Positions 16,896-26,163 are shown, counted from the stretch's first letter. The stretch is 64,000 bases of DNA from an uncultured Ruminococcus sp. (GCA_944415425.1 CALYBP010000002.1:1-64000), one strand, 5' to 3'. Notes: generated from the sequence alone by a model not told the origin. Numbers and translations are program-made.

Positions 16896-16925
16896 TTGAC
16901 ATATACAGCAGTAAAATAGTAAAAT
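16896..16925 (+). promoter_or_regulatory. Promoter for prfC
   Basis: Consensus -35 TTGACA (16896-16901), 18-bp spacer, -10 TAAAAT (16920-16925). The prfC start is 50 bases downstream. Confidence 0.72.
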
Positions 16926-16974
16926 ATAAAATTGTGGATAAAGTAATATTTTCTATTAATTCCGAAAGGATAGT

Positions 16975-18567
16975 ATGTACATGAGTTCTTTAAAAGAAGA
17001 AATAAGCAAACGCAGAACATTTGCAATAATTTCTCACCCCGACGCAGGTAAAACAACGCTTACAGAAAAACTGCTGCTCTACGGAGGGGCTATCAACCTC
17101 GCTGGTTCTGTAAAAGGAAAACGCACCGCAAAGCACGCCGTATCCGACTGGATGGAAATTGAAAAGCAGCGCGGAATATCTGTTACTTCATCTGTATTGC
17201 AGTTCAAGTACAATGACTACTGCATCAATATTCTCGATACACCGGGTCATGAAGATTTCTCTGAAGATACTTACAGAACACTTATGGCTGCGGACTCCGC
17301 AGTAATGGTAATCGACGGTTCAAAGGGCGTTGAAAAACAGACAATTAAACTTTTTAAAGTCTGCGTTATGCGAAATATTCCCATCATTACTTTTATAAAT
17401 AAAATTGACAGGGACGCAAAAAATCCGTTTGATTTGCTTGAGGATATAGAAAATGTACTCGGAATAAATACCTATCCTATTAACTGGCCGATTGGTTCGG
17501 GCAAGGAATTTAAAGGCGTTTATGACAGAAAGTCAAAAAAGATTCTTTCTTTTACCGCAAATAACGGTCAAAAAGAAGTGGAAAAAGAAGAGCTTACACT
17601 TGATGATCCGTCGCTTGATGAAAAAATCGGGGTTTATCACAAGCAGGATTTATTTGATGATATAGAGCTTCTTGACGGCGCGGGAGATGAATTTAATCTT
17701 GATGCAGTAAGAAACGGAAAATTAACTCCTGTATTTTTCGGTTCTGCACTCACAAATTTCGGAGTTGAACCGTTTTTGGAGCAGTTTTTAAAGCTTACAA
17801 CTTCTCCTCTGCCGAGAGAAACTGTCAGCGAAGAAGTTGACCCGATGTCAGAGGATTTCTCGGCATTTGTATTTAAAATACAGGCAAATATGAACAAGGC
17901 ACACCGTGACAGAATTGCTTTTATGCGTATATGCAGCGGTAAGTTTGAAAAAAATATGGAAGTGTTCCATGTTCAGGGCAACAAGAAAATGCGTCTTTCA
18001 CAGCCTCAGCAGATTATGGCTCAGGAAAGGGAAATTGTCGATGAAGCTTACGCGGGAGATATAATAGGCGTTTTTGACCCGGGTATTTTTTCAATCGGCG
18101 ATACAATCTGTTCGCCTAAGCATAAGGTCCAGTTTAAAGGTATACCTACTTTTGCTCCCGAACATTTTTCACTTGTTCGCCAAAAAGACACAATGAAACG
18201 AAAGCAGTTTATTAAAGGCACAAGCCAAATTGCTCAAGAGGGCGCAATCCAGATTTTCCAGGAATTTGATGCAGGTATGGAAGAAGTAATCGTCGGTGTT
18301 GTCGGCGTTCTTCAGTTTGATGTTCTTAAATACAGACTTCAAAATGAATATAATGTTGACATTATTATGGAAGGTCTGCCGTACGAATATATCAGATGGA
18401 TTGTAAACGATGATGTCGATCCTAAAGCACTTGATCTGGCTTCCGACACAAAGCGTATTCAGGATTTAAAGGGCAATCATCTGCTTCTTTTTACAAGCTA
18501 TTGGAGCATAAACTGGGCGCTTGAACACAACAAGGGTCTTGAGTTAAGGGAATTCGGCACAAACTAA
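16975..18567 (+). CDS. prfC: Peptide chain release factor 3 (RF3)
   Basis: 530 residues, the normal length for RF3. GTPase motifs: G1 SHPDAGKTT, G2 region EKQRGISVTSSV, G3 DTPGHEDFSEDTYRTL and G4 NKIDRD. The GHEDFSEDTYRTL run and RQKDTMKRKQFIKGTSQIAQEGAIQIF separate RF3 from EF-G. RF3 is a ribosome-dependent GTPase that recycles RF1/RF2 after termination. Two ATGs are possible, 16975 (GAAAGGAT four bases before) and 16981; both keep the whole domain. The downstream decarboxylase gene starts 21 bases after the stop, so the two may be co-transcribed. Confidence 0.96.
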   Translation: MYMSSLKEEISKRRTFAIISHPDAGKTTLTEKLLLYGGAINLAGSVKGKRTAKHAVSDWMEIEKQRGISVTSSVLQFKYNDYCINILDTPGHEDFSEDTYRTLMAADSAVMVIDGSKGVEKQTIKLFKVCVMRNIPIITFINKIDRDAKNPFDLLEDIENVLGINTYPINWPIGSGKEFKGVYDRKSKKILSFTANNGQKEVEKEELTLDDPSLDEKIGVYHKQDLFDDIELLDGAGDEFNLDAVRNGKLTPVFFGSALTNFGVEPFLEQFLKLTTSPLPRETVSEEVDPMSEDFSAFVFKIQANMNKAHRDRIAFMRICSGKFEKNMEVFHVQGNKKMRLSQPQQIMAQEREIVDEAYAGDIIGVFDPGIFSIGDTICSPKHKVQFKGIPTFAPEHFSLVRQKDTMKRKQFIKGTSQIAQEGAIQIFQEFDAGMEEVIVGVVGVLQFDVLKYRLQNEYNVDIIMEGLPYEYIRWIVNDDVDPKALDLASDTKRIQDLKGNHLLLFTSYWSINWALEHNKGLELREFGTN

Positions 18568-18588
18568 AATTTTTAATTAGGAGGATAT

Positions 18589-20001
18589 ATGCTGTTTGAT
18601 AAGCTGAAAAACTACTGCAATAACGGCGTATATCCTTTTCATATGCCGGGACATAAGAGGGTACGCATTAATGGCGATACAATACTTCCGTATCAGATTG
18701 ACATAACCGAAATTGACGGATTTGATAATCTGCATAATGCGTCGGGATGCATCAGAGATATTGAAAAAAAGGCGGAAAAACTTTACTCGGTTAACCGTGC
18801 GTACTTGCTTGTTAACGGTGCTACTGGCGGAATACTGTCTTCGTTAAGGGCGTTGACACACTTCGGTGACGATGTTATAATTGCCCGAAACTGCCACAAG
18901 TCGGTGTATAACGCTGTCGAGCTGTGCGGACTTAACTGTAAGTACATAATGCCTGAATTTAATAAAAAATACGGTATTTTTACTTCTGTTTCTCCCGCCA
19001 AGCTTGAAAAGCTGTTAAACTCAAATCCGAACACAAAGCTTGTTGTTATCACATCTCCGACATATGAGGGGGTTGTATCTGACATCAATTCTATCTCTAA
19101 AATATGCCGAGAACATGGGGCTTTGCTTTTTGTAGATGAAGCTCACGGAGCGCATTTTCCTTTTGCTGATAAATTCCCACGTGAAGCTGTCGCCTGCGGA
19201 GCGGATGTTGCCGTTTTGAGCCTTCATAAGACATTGCCTTCTTTTACGCAGACAGCGCTTTTAATAACAAACGACCTTGATTTATCTGAAAGATTGCAGG
19301 AGAATCTCTCAATATTTCAAACAAGCAGTCCGTCTTATGTTTTGATGAGCAGCATAGATAATTGCCTTGATTACTTCTCAAAAAATAATGGGGAATTTTC
19401 TGAATACATAAAAAGACTTGATTCTTTCTATACATCAGTCGCATCGTTAAAAAATCTAACCGTACTTTATAATGACAAAGAATTTTTAAACTCATGTTAT
19501 GCGTTTGATATAGGTAAAATCGTAATTTCAACTTCTGATACAAATATCAGCGGAGTTGAGCTTGCCTCGATTTTAAGGGATAAATATAAAATCGAACTTG
19601 AGATGGCTTACACAAACTATGCCATTGCAATGACTTCCGTATGCGACAGCGACAAAGGATTTGAGCGGCTTTTTACTGCGTTACAAGAAATAGACAGCAA
19701 TATTATGAAAATATCTGAAAACAGCTCCCATAATAATTATTTCAGCGCACCGAGGCAATGCTTTAAAGCAAACTTAAAAAGTAATTATCGATCAGAAAAA
19801 GTTTTGCTTAAAGACGCAAAAGGGAAGGTGTCTGCGCAATATTTGTGGGCATATCCGCCCGGCATCCCCATTATCGTACCGGGGGAATATATATCAGACG
19901 ACATTATAAAGTTAATTGATAATATGAATGATAAAAAAATAAATATAGGTTCTGAAAATAATTTACCGCCTCAGTACATTTACATTGCCAAAACCGATTG
20001 A
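18589..20001 (+). CDS. Orn/Lys/Arg decarboxylase family protein (PLP, fold type I)
   Basis: 470 residues, matching the short Gram-positive class (YaaO/SpeA-like) that lacks the N-terminal wing domain. The N-terminal FHMPGHKR, the PLP-contact region NGATGGILSSLRAL, the cofactor Asp-x-x-His in VDEAHGAHFPF (Asp183, His186) and the Schiff-base lysine in SLHKTLPSFTQ (Lys214) are all present. The C-terminal domain with YPPGIPIIVPGE (about 420) is also typical. It would decarboxylate a basic amino acid to a polyamine precursor; which one is not clear from sequence. AGGAGG stands eight bases before the ATG. The SCIFF promoter overlaps its stop codon. Confidence 0.92.
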   Translation: MLFDKLKNYCNNGVYPFHMPGHKRVRINGDTILPYQIDITEIDGFDNLHNASGCIRDIEKKAEKLYSVNRAYLLVNGATGGILSSLRALTHFGDDVIIARNCHKSVYNAVELCGLNCKYIMPEFNKKYGIFTSVSPAKLEKLLNSNPNTKLVVITSPTYEGVVSDINSISKICREHGALLFVDEAHGAHFPFADKFPREAVACGADVAVLSLHKTLPSFTQTALLITNDLDLSERLQENLSIFQTSSPSYVLMSSIDNCLDYFSKNNGEFSEYIKRLDSFYTSVASLKNLTVLYNDKEFLNSCYAFDIGKIVISTSDTNISGVELASILRDKYKIELEMAYTNYAIAMTSVCDSDKGFERLFTALQEIDSNIMKISENSSHNNYFSAPRQCFKANLKSNYRSEKVLLKDAKGKVSAQYLWAYPPGIPIIVPGEYISDDIIKLIDNMNDKKINIGSENNLPPQYIYIAKTD

Positions 20002-20026
20002 CAAATATAACTGTATGTGGTAAGAT
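19998..20026 (+). promoter_or_regulatory. Promoter for the SCIFF precursor gene
   Basis: Consensus -35 TTGACA (19998-20003), 17-bp spacer, -10 TAAGAT (20021-20026). The -35 overlaps the stop codon of the decarboxylase gene. Confidence 0.78.
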
Positions 20027-20060
20027 TAATTTGTAAATTCTTACAAGGAGAACGATTGCT

Positions 20061-20213
20061 ATGAAAAGAATTAAAACTATTGAAACTCGTGATCTTAAAA
20101 AGAGCGTTAAGACAGGCGGCTGCGGCGAATGTCAGACTTCTTGCCAGTCAGCTTGCAAAACTTCATGCGGCGTTGCTAACCAGCAGTGCGAAAAATGCAT
20201 GAGCGAGGAATAA
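20061..20213 (+). CDS. scfA: SCIFF ranthipeptide precursor (six cysteines in forty-five family, here seven)
   Basis: A 50-residue peptide too short for ordinary gene calling. It begins MKRIKTIETRDLKKSVKTGG and continues with the family core CGECQTSCQSACKTSC and a further cysteine. Cysteines lie at 21, 24, 28, 32, 36, 43 and 46. SCIFF peptides are nearly universal in Clostridia and are ribosomally made and modified: the adjacent radical SAM enzyme forms thioether cross-links from Cys to a nearby residue. The last cysteine, in CEKC, is beyond the canonical six. AAGGAGAA stands before the ATG, and a promoter lies 35-63 bases upstream. The function of the mature peptide is unknown. Confidence 0.95.
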   Translation: MKRIKTIETRDLKKSVKTGGCGECQTSCQSACKTSCGVANQQCEKCMSEE

Positions 20214-20242
20214 TTTTAATTATATCAAATTAAGGATACAAC

Positions 20243-20270
20243 AGCCGTTTTACCTTGAGGTTTAACGGCT
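20243..20270 (+). terminator. Hairpin/attenuator between SCIFF and its maturase
   Basis: AGCCGTT (20243-20249) pairs with AACGGCT (20264-20270), extended inward by ACC/GGT past two mismatches, and is followed by TTCCTTTTG. It probably ends most transcripts after the small peptide gene and leaves less for the enzyme. Confidence 0.7.
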
Positions 20271-20295
20271 TTCCTTTTGTCAAAACGGAGATATT

Positions 20296-21672
20296 ATGAT
20301 ACATCAATATAAATTAAACGGGTATAACATTGTTCTTGATGTTTTCAGCGGAAGCGTTCATTGTGTGGATGACCTTGCGTATGATGTTATAGCATTATTT
20401 GAAAAATCCGACAGAGAAAATATTATTAATACGCTTCTTGAAAAATACGCAGATGATCCTGAAATCACGGAGCAGGAGATTAAAGACTGTATTGACGATG
20501 TAGAGGAGCTAAAACAACAAGGGAAGCTTTTTGCCGAAGATAAATATGCAGACCTTGCTTTTGACTTTAAAAAACGAAATACGGTCATTAAGGCGCTTTG
20601 TCTGCATGTTGCTCATACCTGCAATTTGAACTGCGAATACTGCTTTGCAAGCCAAGGTAAATATCACGGTGATAGAGCGTTAATGAGCTTTGAAACGGGC
20701 AAAAGAGCTATTGATTTTCTTATTGAAAATTCTGGCAGCAGAGTAAATCTTGAGGTTGACTTCTTCGGCGGAGAGCCTCTTATGAATTTTGATGTTGTAA
20801 AACAAATTGTCGCATACGCACGAAGCATAGAAAAAGAAAAAAATAAAAATTTCCGTTTTACTCTTACTACAAACGGAATGTTGGTTGACGATGATGTAAT
20901 AGAATTTGCAAATAAAGAATGTCACAATGTAGTTTTAAGCCTTGACGGCAGAAAAGAAATTCATGATAATCTGAGAAAAACTGTTAACGGAAAAGGCAGT
21001 TATGACATAATTGTTCCGAAATTTCAGGAATTTGTTAAAAAAAGAGGCAACAGGGGATACTATGTAAGGGGTACATATACTCACAACAATACGGATTTTA
21101 CAAACGACATTTTTCATATGGCTGATCTCGGATTTACAGAGCTTTCAATGGAACCTGTTGTGTGTGCACCTAATGACCCTTATGCGCTGACTTACGATGA
21201 TTTGCCTGTCCTTTTTGAGCAGTATGAGATTCTTGCAAAGGAAATGCTTAGGCGTGAAAAAGAGGGCAAACCTATTACTTTCTATCATTATATGATTGAT
21301 TTAACGGGTGGTCCATGCATTTACAAGCGCATTTCAGGCTGCGGTTCAGGTACGGAATATATGGCAGTTACGCCTTGGGGCGAGCTTTATCCGTGCCATC
21401 AGTTTGTCGGCGACCCAAAATACAGCCTCGGCAATATATTTGACGGAGTTACGAATACCGAGATACAAAATGAATTTAAGCTCTGCAATGCGTATGCAAG
21501 AGAGGATTGTAAAAACTGCTGGGCTAAGCTGTATTGCAGCGGCGGCTGTGCCGCAAACGCTTATCACGCAACAGGCTCAATAAGCGGTATATATAAATAC
21601 GGCTGTGAGCTGTTTAAAAAGAGAATGGAATGTGCAATTATGATGAAGGTTGCTCAGGCAGATTCTGAATAA
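20296..21672 (+). CDS. scfB: SCIFF radical SAM maturase (SPASM domain, thioether-forming)
   Basis: 458 residues. An N-terminal peptide-recognition region (about 1-85, starting IHQYKLNGYNIVLDVFSGSVH) is followed by the radical SAM core with CNLNCEYC (Cys109, 113, 116) and the SAM-binding FFGGEPLMNF. The C-terminal SPASM domain is cysteine-rich (ISGCGSG, LYPCHQ, CNAYAREDCKNCWAKLYCSGGCAANAY in pieces, then a late YGCELF), for two extra iron-sulfur clusters. This is the layout of the clostridial SCIFF maturase studied as CteB. It would bind the neighbouring leader peptide and cross-link its cysteines. The gene starts 25 bases after the attenuator-like hairpin. Confidence 0.96.
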   Translation: MIHQYKLNGYNIVLDVFSGSVHCVDDLAYDVIALFEKSDRENIINTLLEKYADDPEITEQEIKDCIDDVEELKQQGKLFAEDKYADLAFDFKKRNTVIKALCLHVAHTCNLNCEYCFASQGKYHGDRALMSFETGKRAIDFLIENSGSRVNLEVDFFGGEPLMNFDVVKQIVAYARSIEKEKNKNFRFTLTTNGMLVDDDVIEFANKECHNVVLSLDGRKEIHDNLRKTVNGKGSYDIIVPKFQEFVKKRGNRGYYVRGTYTHNNTDFTNDIFHMADLGFTELSMEPVVCAPNDPYALTYDDLPVLFEQYEILAKEMLRREKEGKPITFYHYMIDLTGGPCIYKRISGCGSGTEYMAVTPWGELYPCHQFVGDPKYSLGNIFDGVTNTEIQNEFKLCNAYAREDCKNCWAKLYCSGGCAANAYHATGSISGIYKYGCELFKKRMECAIMMKVAQADSE

Positions 21673-21690
21673 TTTTATATCAAAACAAAT

Positions 21691-21717
21691 GAGCCGGTGC
21701 TGAAATAAGCGTCGGCT
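21691..21717. terminator. Terminator between SCIFF maturase and feoB
   Basis: An 11-bp stem GAGCCGGTGCT / AGCGTCGGCTC with two G-U pairs and a five-base loop, eight bases from the feoB stop. It serves both converging genes. Confidence 0.75.
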
Positions 21718-21724
21718 CTGTCGT

Positions 21725-23647
21725 TTATATAAAGATTTTCATTATATTTGAAACTATAAAGCAAAGAATAATCCCCATTACGGTTGGCATAACAGCTGAA
21801 AATATGGTCCATTTTATGCTTGCGGTTTCTTTTTTTATAGTAAGGCATGAGGTAGAACACGGAAAATGCATTATACACATAATTATCATACATACCGCGG
21901 TAATGACGGTCCAGCCATTTGCCGAAAGTAATTCCAAAAGCTGCTCATAGCTTGAATATTCCATCATTGTTGTGCTCGACATATATGACATAATTATAAT
22001 GGGTACCACAATTTCATTTGCGGGGAAACCAAGAATAAACGCCATAACGATTACGCCGTCAAGTCCTATCATTCTGCCGAACGGGTCTAAAAAATTTGTA
22101 CAGTATGAAAGCACAGAACTGTCGCCGACATAAATGTTTGCCGTAAGCCATATTATTGCCCCTGCAGGAGCGGCAACAATGACCGCTCTGCCAAGCACAA
22201 ATATCGTTCTGTCAAGCAGTGAACGAATAACAGTTTTTAAAATCTGAGGTTTTCTGTAAGGGGGAAGCTCAAGCGCAAAACCCGACTTTTGACCTTTTAA
22301 TAATGTGACGGACAGCAATTTTGAAACACCGAGTGTAACAAGAACGCACCCCACAATAATGCATAAAAGAATTACAGCTACCTTAAATGACGCAATCAGA
22401 CCAAAAGCAGAACCAGCAAAAAACATCATAATAATTGCTATAAGAGTAGGAAATCTGCCGTTGCACGGCATAAAATTGTTTGTTACTACGGCAATTAATC
22501 GTTCGGACGGGCTTTCGATAATTCTGCAACCCGTAACCCCGCAGGCATTGCAGCCGATTCCCATAGCCATAGTAAGGCTCTGCTTACCGTGGGCGCCGCA
22601 TCTTGCAAAGAATTTATCGAGGTTAAACGCAATTCTCGGTAGATAGCCTGAATCTTCTATTAGAGAAAAAAGAGGAAAGAATATTGCCATAGGAGGGAGC
22701 ATTACGGACACTACCCAGGTAAGGGTGGTATAAACTCCGTCAATCAATATTCCCGTTAAAAAATGAGGCACGGCAATCATTTCAAAAAGTATATACAGTT
22801 CATCTTTTATATAATTAAATAATATACTCAGCCATTCGCTCGGATAATTGGCACCTACCGCTGTTATCCAAAATAACGCGGCAAAAAGTACGAGCATTAC
22901 GGGTATTCCGAGTGCTTTGGATGTAAGTATTTTATCCAACGAGCAGTTATCTCTTTTTTTGGGGTCTGTGTTGTAAGATACGGTTTTTTCGCAGATTTCC
23001 TTTGATTTTTTTGCAAGCATTTCCGAGTTAAGTTTATGCTTTTCTTTGTCAAGAACATCTATTCCCGTAAAATTTCTTTCAACTCTGAAGCACTTGGTTT
23101 CTCCTAAACAGATTTTTCCCAATACATTTTTCAATTCATTTATTCCACTTTTTTTAGTTGCACAGGTACATACAACCGGTATCCCTAAGTTTAGCGAAAG
23201 CTCATCGACATCAATATTTACACCGTTTTTTTCCGCTTCATCGCATAAATTCAAACATAATACAGCTTCTTTTTGCAAAGAAAGGACCTCAAGAACAAAC
23301 GATAAATTTCGCTCAATAATATTTGAATCAACAACAATAATTACGCAGTCAATTTTCTCTGTCGCAAGAAAATTTCTTGTAACTTCCTCTTCTTCGGAAA
23401 AATCATTCATGGAGTATGTTCCCGGAAGATCCGTAAACAAATAACACTTATCTTTAATTACTGCTTTGCCCGAAGAACATTCAACCGTCTTACCCGTCCA
23501 GTTGCCGGTATGCTGTTTCAATCCCGTAAGCGCGTTAAATATTGTACTTTTACCGACATTAGGGTTACCGGCAAGCGCAACTTTAAAATCGGCTGACTCT
23601 TGTACATTGACAGAACATGATGAACGAAATAAATCCCTTGCAAACAA
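21725..23647 (-). CDS. feoB: Ferrous iron transport protein B
   Basis: 640 residues. The N-terminal G domain has G1 GNPNVGKST, G3 DLPGTYSM and G4 NLCDEAE. It is followed by a long membrane part with conserved polar helices (PFLSLIEDSGYLPR-like region near 330 and the Cys-containing GIGCNACGVTGCRIIES near 370, which is in the gate region). This is the GTP-dependent Fe(II) importer. It is shorter than E. coli FeoB (about 770) because it lacks a long C-terminal extension, usual in Clostridia. The start is TTG 23647, eight bases after a perfect AGGAGG. feoA lies 16 bases upstream. Confidence 0.96.
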   Translation of the reverse strand: MFARDLFRSSCSVNVQESADFKVALAGNPNVGKSTIFNALTGLKQHTGNWTGKTVECSSGKAVIKDKCYLFTDLPGTYSMNDFSEEEEVTRNFLATEKIDCVIIVVDSNIIERNLSFVLEVLSLQKEAVLCLNLCDEAEKNGVNIDVDELSLNLGIPVVCTCATKKSGINELKNVLGKICLGETKCFRVERNFTGIDVLDKEKHKLNSEMLAKKSKEICEKTVSYNTDPKKRDNCSLDKILTSKALGIPVMLVLFAALFWITAVGANYPSEWLSILFNYIKDELYILFEMIAVPHFLTGILIDGVYTTLTWVVSVMLPPMAIFFPLFSLIEDSGYLPRIAFNLDKFFARCGAHGKQSLTMAMGIGCNACGVTGCRIIESPSERLIAVVTNNFMPCNGRFPTLIAIIMMFFAGSAFGLIASFKVAVILLCIIVGCVLVTLGVSKLLSVTLLKGQKSGFALELPPYRKPQILKTVIRSLLDRTIFVLGRAVIVAAPAGAIIWLTANIYVGDSSVLSYCTNFLDPFGRMIGLDGVIVMAFILGFPANEIVVPIIIMSYMSSTTMMEYSSYEQLLELLSANGWTVITAVCMIIMCIMHFPCSTSCLTIKKETASIKWTIFSAVMPTVMGIILCFIVSNIMKIFI

Positions 23648-23663
23648 ATAAAAAACCTCCTGA

Positions 23664-23903
23664 TTAATTTATAGGAGTTACCGTAATATATTTACTGTCT
23701 TTTTCTCTCAACGCTATAACTGTATTTTTTACAAGATAAGCCGTTGGGTCACCAAACGGACTTCTGTACAACGGTTTAATCATTGTATTTTCAAGTATTC
23801 CCATATCAAAAATCCTGTTAATAAGGTAATCTTTGCATTTTATAGATAAAATCAATCCGCTTTTATAGAGCGGCAGATTGTTAAGAGTACAAACATCATT
23901 CAT
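23664..23903 (-). CDS. feoA: Ferrous iron transport protein A
   Basis: 79 residues of the SH3-like FeoA family: LNNLPLYKSGLILSIKCKDYLINRIFDMGILENTMIKPLYRSPFGDPTAYLVKNTVIALREKDSKYI, read here in pieces. The MGI...IKPL...GDP...ALR pattern is diagnostic. FeoA is a cytosolic partner that supports FeoB. The start at 23903 is supported by GGTGA five bases upstream; an in-frame ATG at 23915 is the alternative and adds four residues. Iron control by Fur or a DtxR-type regulator is expected for the family, but I could not recognise a box upstream. Confidence 0.92.
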   Translation of the reverse strand: MNDVCTLNNLPLYKSGLILSIKCKDYLINRIFDMGILENTMIKPLYRSPFGDPTAYLVKNTVIALREKDSKYITVTPIN

Positions 23904-23987
23904 AGTCTTCACCATTAAACTTTTTGTAACATATTATTCCGAATATCATTTAATGTTAAAGGAATATGGTCGTTAAGTTACTTTCAC

Positions 23988-24016
23988 TTTACCAATTACG
24001 AAAGATGTTGTATAAT
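23988..24016 (+). promoter_or_regulatory. Probable promoter for cwlD
   Basis: A perfect -10 TATAAT (24011-24016) is preceded by TG, with 17 bp to a weaker -35 TTTACC (23988-23993). Confidence 0.55.
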
Positions 24017-24070
24017 TAATGTAATATATTTGCAGGCACAAACTATATATTTATATACGGGAGTGTTTGT

Positions 24071-24781
24071 ATGAATATAAAAAAAATTATTTATATTGTA
24101 ATTTGTGTTGTGTTGTTTTTAACATTTAATATACTTATGATTACGGCTGCGGTAAATATAAATACGGCAGTTTCTTCAAAATCTGTAAGGTCCATTCCGT
24201 CGGTTGTAATTGATGCGGGTCACGGCGGGGAAGACGGCGGAGCTGTATCGGACGACGGAGTGCTTGAAAAAGACATAAATCTTGAAATATCCCAAAAAAC
24301 TTCGGCTATGTTATATATGCTCGGATTTGATGTAACAGAAACAAGAACTGACGATACTGCTCTTGATAACGGAGAAGAAACCATAAGACTGAGAAAAGTA
24401 AGCGATATGAAAAACAGGCTCAAGATATATGATTCATCCGATGAAAATGTAGTTATAAGTATTCATCAAAATAAATTTACCCAAAGTAAATATCACGGAA
24501 CTCAGATTTTTTACTCTCCCAACAATCCAAACAGCAAAAAACTTGCGGAAAACATCAAATTCTCAGTAAAAGGCTTGCTTCAGCCGGATAACGAAAGAGA
24601 ATGTAAGCAAGCTGACAACGGTATTTATCTGCTTAAAAATACGCATAATCCGGCGGTTATAGTTGAATGTGGTTTTATTTCTAATAAAGAAGAATATAAA
24701 AAACTAATTGATTCAGAATACCAAAAACAAATGGCTTTTTCAATTTCTGCCGGATTCTTAAATTATTGTAATACAAACTGA
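24071..24781 (+). CDS. cwlD: N-acetylmuramoyl-L-alanine amidase CwlD (spore cortex)
   Basis: 236 residues: an N-terminal hydrophobic anchor (about 4-27) and an Amidase_3 domain with the zinc ligands in DAGHGGEDGG, EKDINLEIS and SIHQNKF, and the catalytic Glu in VVIECGFISNKEE-type VECGF near residue 203. It cleaves the amide between muramic acid and the stem peptide. Its size and single-domain form match CwlD, which acts with PdaA to make muramic-delta-lactam in spore cortex, and this supports a spore-forming host. The ribosome binding site GGGAGTG precedes the ATG. radA follows after 14 bases. Confidence 0.9.
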   Translation: MNIKKIIYIVICVVLFLTFNILMITAAVNINTAVSSKSVRSIPSVVIDAGHGGEDGGAVSDDGVLEKDINLEISQKTSAMLYMLGFDVTETRTDDTALDNGEETIRLRKVSDMKNRLKIYDSSDENVVISIHQNKFTQSKYHGTQIFYSPNNPNSKKLAENIKFSVKGLLQPDNERECKQADNGIYLLKNTHNPAVIVECGFISNKEEYKKLIDSEYQKQMAFSISAGFLNYCNTN

Positions 24782-24795
24782 CAGGATGTGTAATA

Positions 24796-26163
24796 ATGGC
24801 GTCAAAAATTAAAAGTGTATATATTTGTTCAGAATGCGGATATGAATCAGCAAAATGGTACGGAAAATGCCCGTCATGCGGCGAATGGAACACTATGAAC
24901 GAAGAGATAAAGGATACAGCAAAAAATGCTTCAGTTTCAAAATCCCGTACATATTCGGCTTATTCAAAACCTGATACAATAAATGAAATTTCCACAGAAG
25001 ACGAACACCGATACGATACGGGCTGTAAGGAGCTAAACAGAGTCCTCGGAGGAGGAATAGTTAAAGGAAGCCTTATATTGCTCGGCGGAGATCCCGGAAT
25101 AGGTAAATCTACGGTTCTTATGCAAATCTGCCAGTATATGGGCGATACATTAAAAATACTTTATGTATCGGGCGAGGAATCAAAGCGTCAGCTAAAACTT
25201 CGTGCAATGCGTCTGGAAGTTAATTCGCCAAATCTTTTTGTGATGACTGAAACCGATGTTGAAATAGTATGTGAACAAATTAAGTCTTTAAAGCCTGATA
25301 TTGTCATGGTGGATTCGATACAAACTATGAATCTTTCAGAATTAAGCTCATCTCCCGGAAGCGTAACGCAGGTCAGAGAGTGTACCAATACGCTGATGAG
25401 AACAGCAAAATCTTTTGATATTCCGATGTTTATTGTCGGCCATGTAAACAAGGAAGGGTCAATCGCAGGGCCAAAGGTTCTTGAACATATTGTCGACACC
25501 GTGCTACATTTTGAAGGTGACAAGCAAATGAGCTGCAGAATTTTAAGAGCGGTAAAAAACCGTTACGGCTCAACAAACGAAATAGGCGTTTTTGAAATGA
25601 CCGACAGAGGATTAAAAGAAGTAGAAAATCCATCCGTTATGCTTCTTTCAGGCAGACCTAAAAATGTATCCGGTACCTGTGTTACCTGCACCATAGAGGG
25701 TTCTCGGCCTATACTTGCAGAAACACAGGGACTTGCAACACAGAGCGGTTACGGAAATCCACGAAGAATGTCCACAGGTTTTGACTACAACAGACTTTCG
25801 CTTCTGCTTGCTGTTCTCGAGAAGCGAGCAGGGTATTATTTTTCAAATTTTGACGCCTACATTAACATAGTAGGAGGTCTGCGTGTTGATGAACCCGCAA
25901 TAGATTTGTCAATCGCTATGGCCCTTATAAGCAGTCTAAAAGACACTCCAATTGATGAAAATGCCGTTGTGTTCGGTGAAATAGGGCTTGCAGGAGAAAT
26001 AAGGGCTGTTTCACAGGCGCAAATGAGGATTAACGAGGCAGTAAGACTTGGATTTAATAAAATCATACTTCCGTACCATAATTTAAAAGGTGTTTACTGC
26101 GACGATGCACAGCTTATAGGAGTAAAAAACATCCGTCAGGCATTTGAGGCTTTAAGTATATGA
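24796..26163 (+). CDS. radA: DNA repair protein RadA/Sms
   Basis: 455 residues. The order is: an N-terminal C4 zinc finger (YICSECGYESAKWYGKCPSCGEWNT), a RecA-like ATPase with Walker A GGDPGIGKST and Walker B VMVDSIQT, the RadA-specific KNRYGSTNEIG motif, and a C-terminal Lon-protease-like domain that lacks protease activity in this family (VGGLRVDEPAIDLSIAMALISS). RadA is a hexameric helicase that extends recombination intermediates. Full length and all motifs are present. Its stop overlaps the next gene in an ATGA. Confidence 0.97.
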   Translation: MASKIKSVYICSECGYESAKWYGKCPSCGEWNTMNEEIKDTAKNASVSKSRTYSAYSKPDTINEISTEDEHRYDTGCKELNRVLGGGIVKGSLILLGGDPGIGKSTVLMQICQYMGDTLKILYVSGEESKRQLKLRAMRLEVNSPNLFVMTETDVEIVCEQIKSLKPDIVMVDSIQTMNLSELSSSPGSVTQVRECTNTLMRTAKSFDIPMFIVGHVNKEGSIAGPKVLEHIVDTVLHFEGDKQMSCRILRAVKNRYGSTNEIGVFEMTDRGLKEVENPSVMLLSGRPKNVSGTCVTCTIEGSRPILAETQGLATQSGYGNPRRMSTGFDYNRLSLLLAVLEKRAGYYFSNFDAYINIVGGLRVDEPAIDLSIAMALISSLKDTPIDENAVVFGEIGLAGEIRAVSQAQMRINEAVRLGFNKIILPYHNLKGVYCDDAQLIGVKNIRQAFEALSI

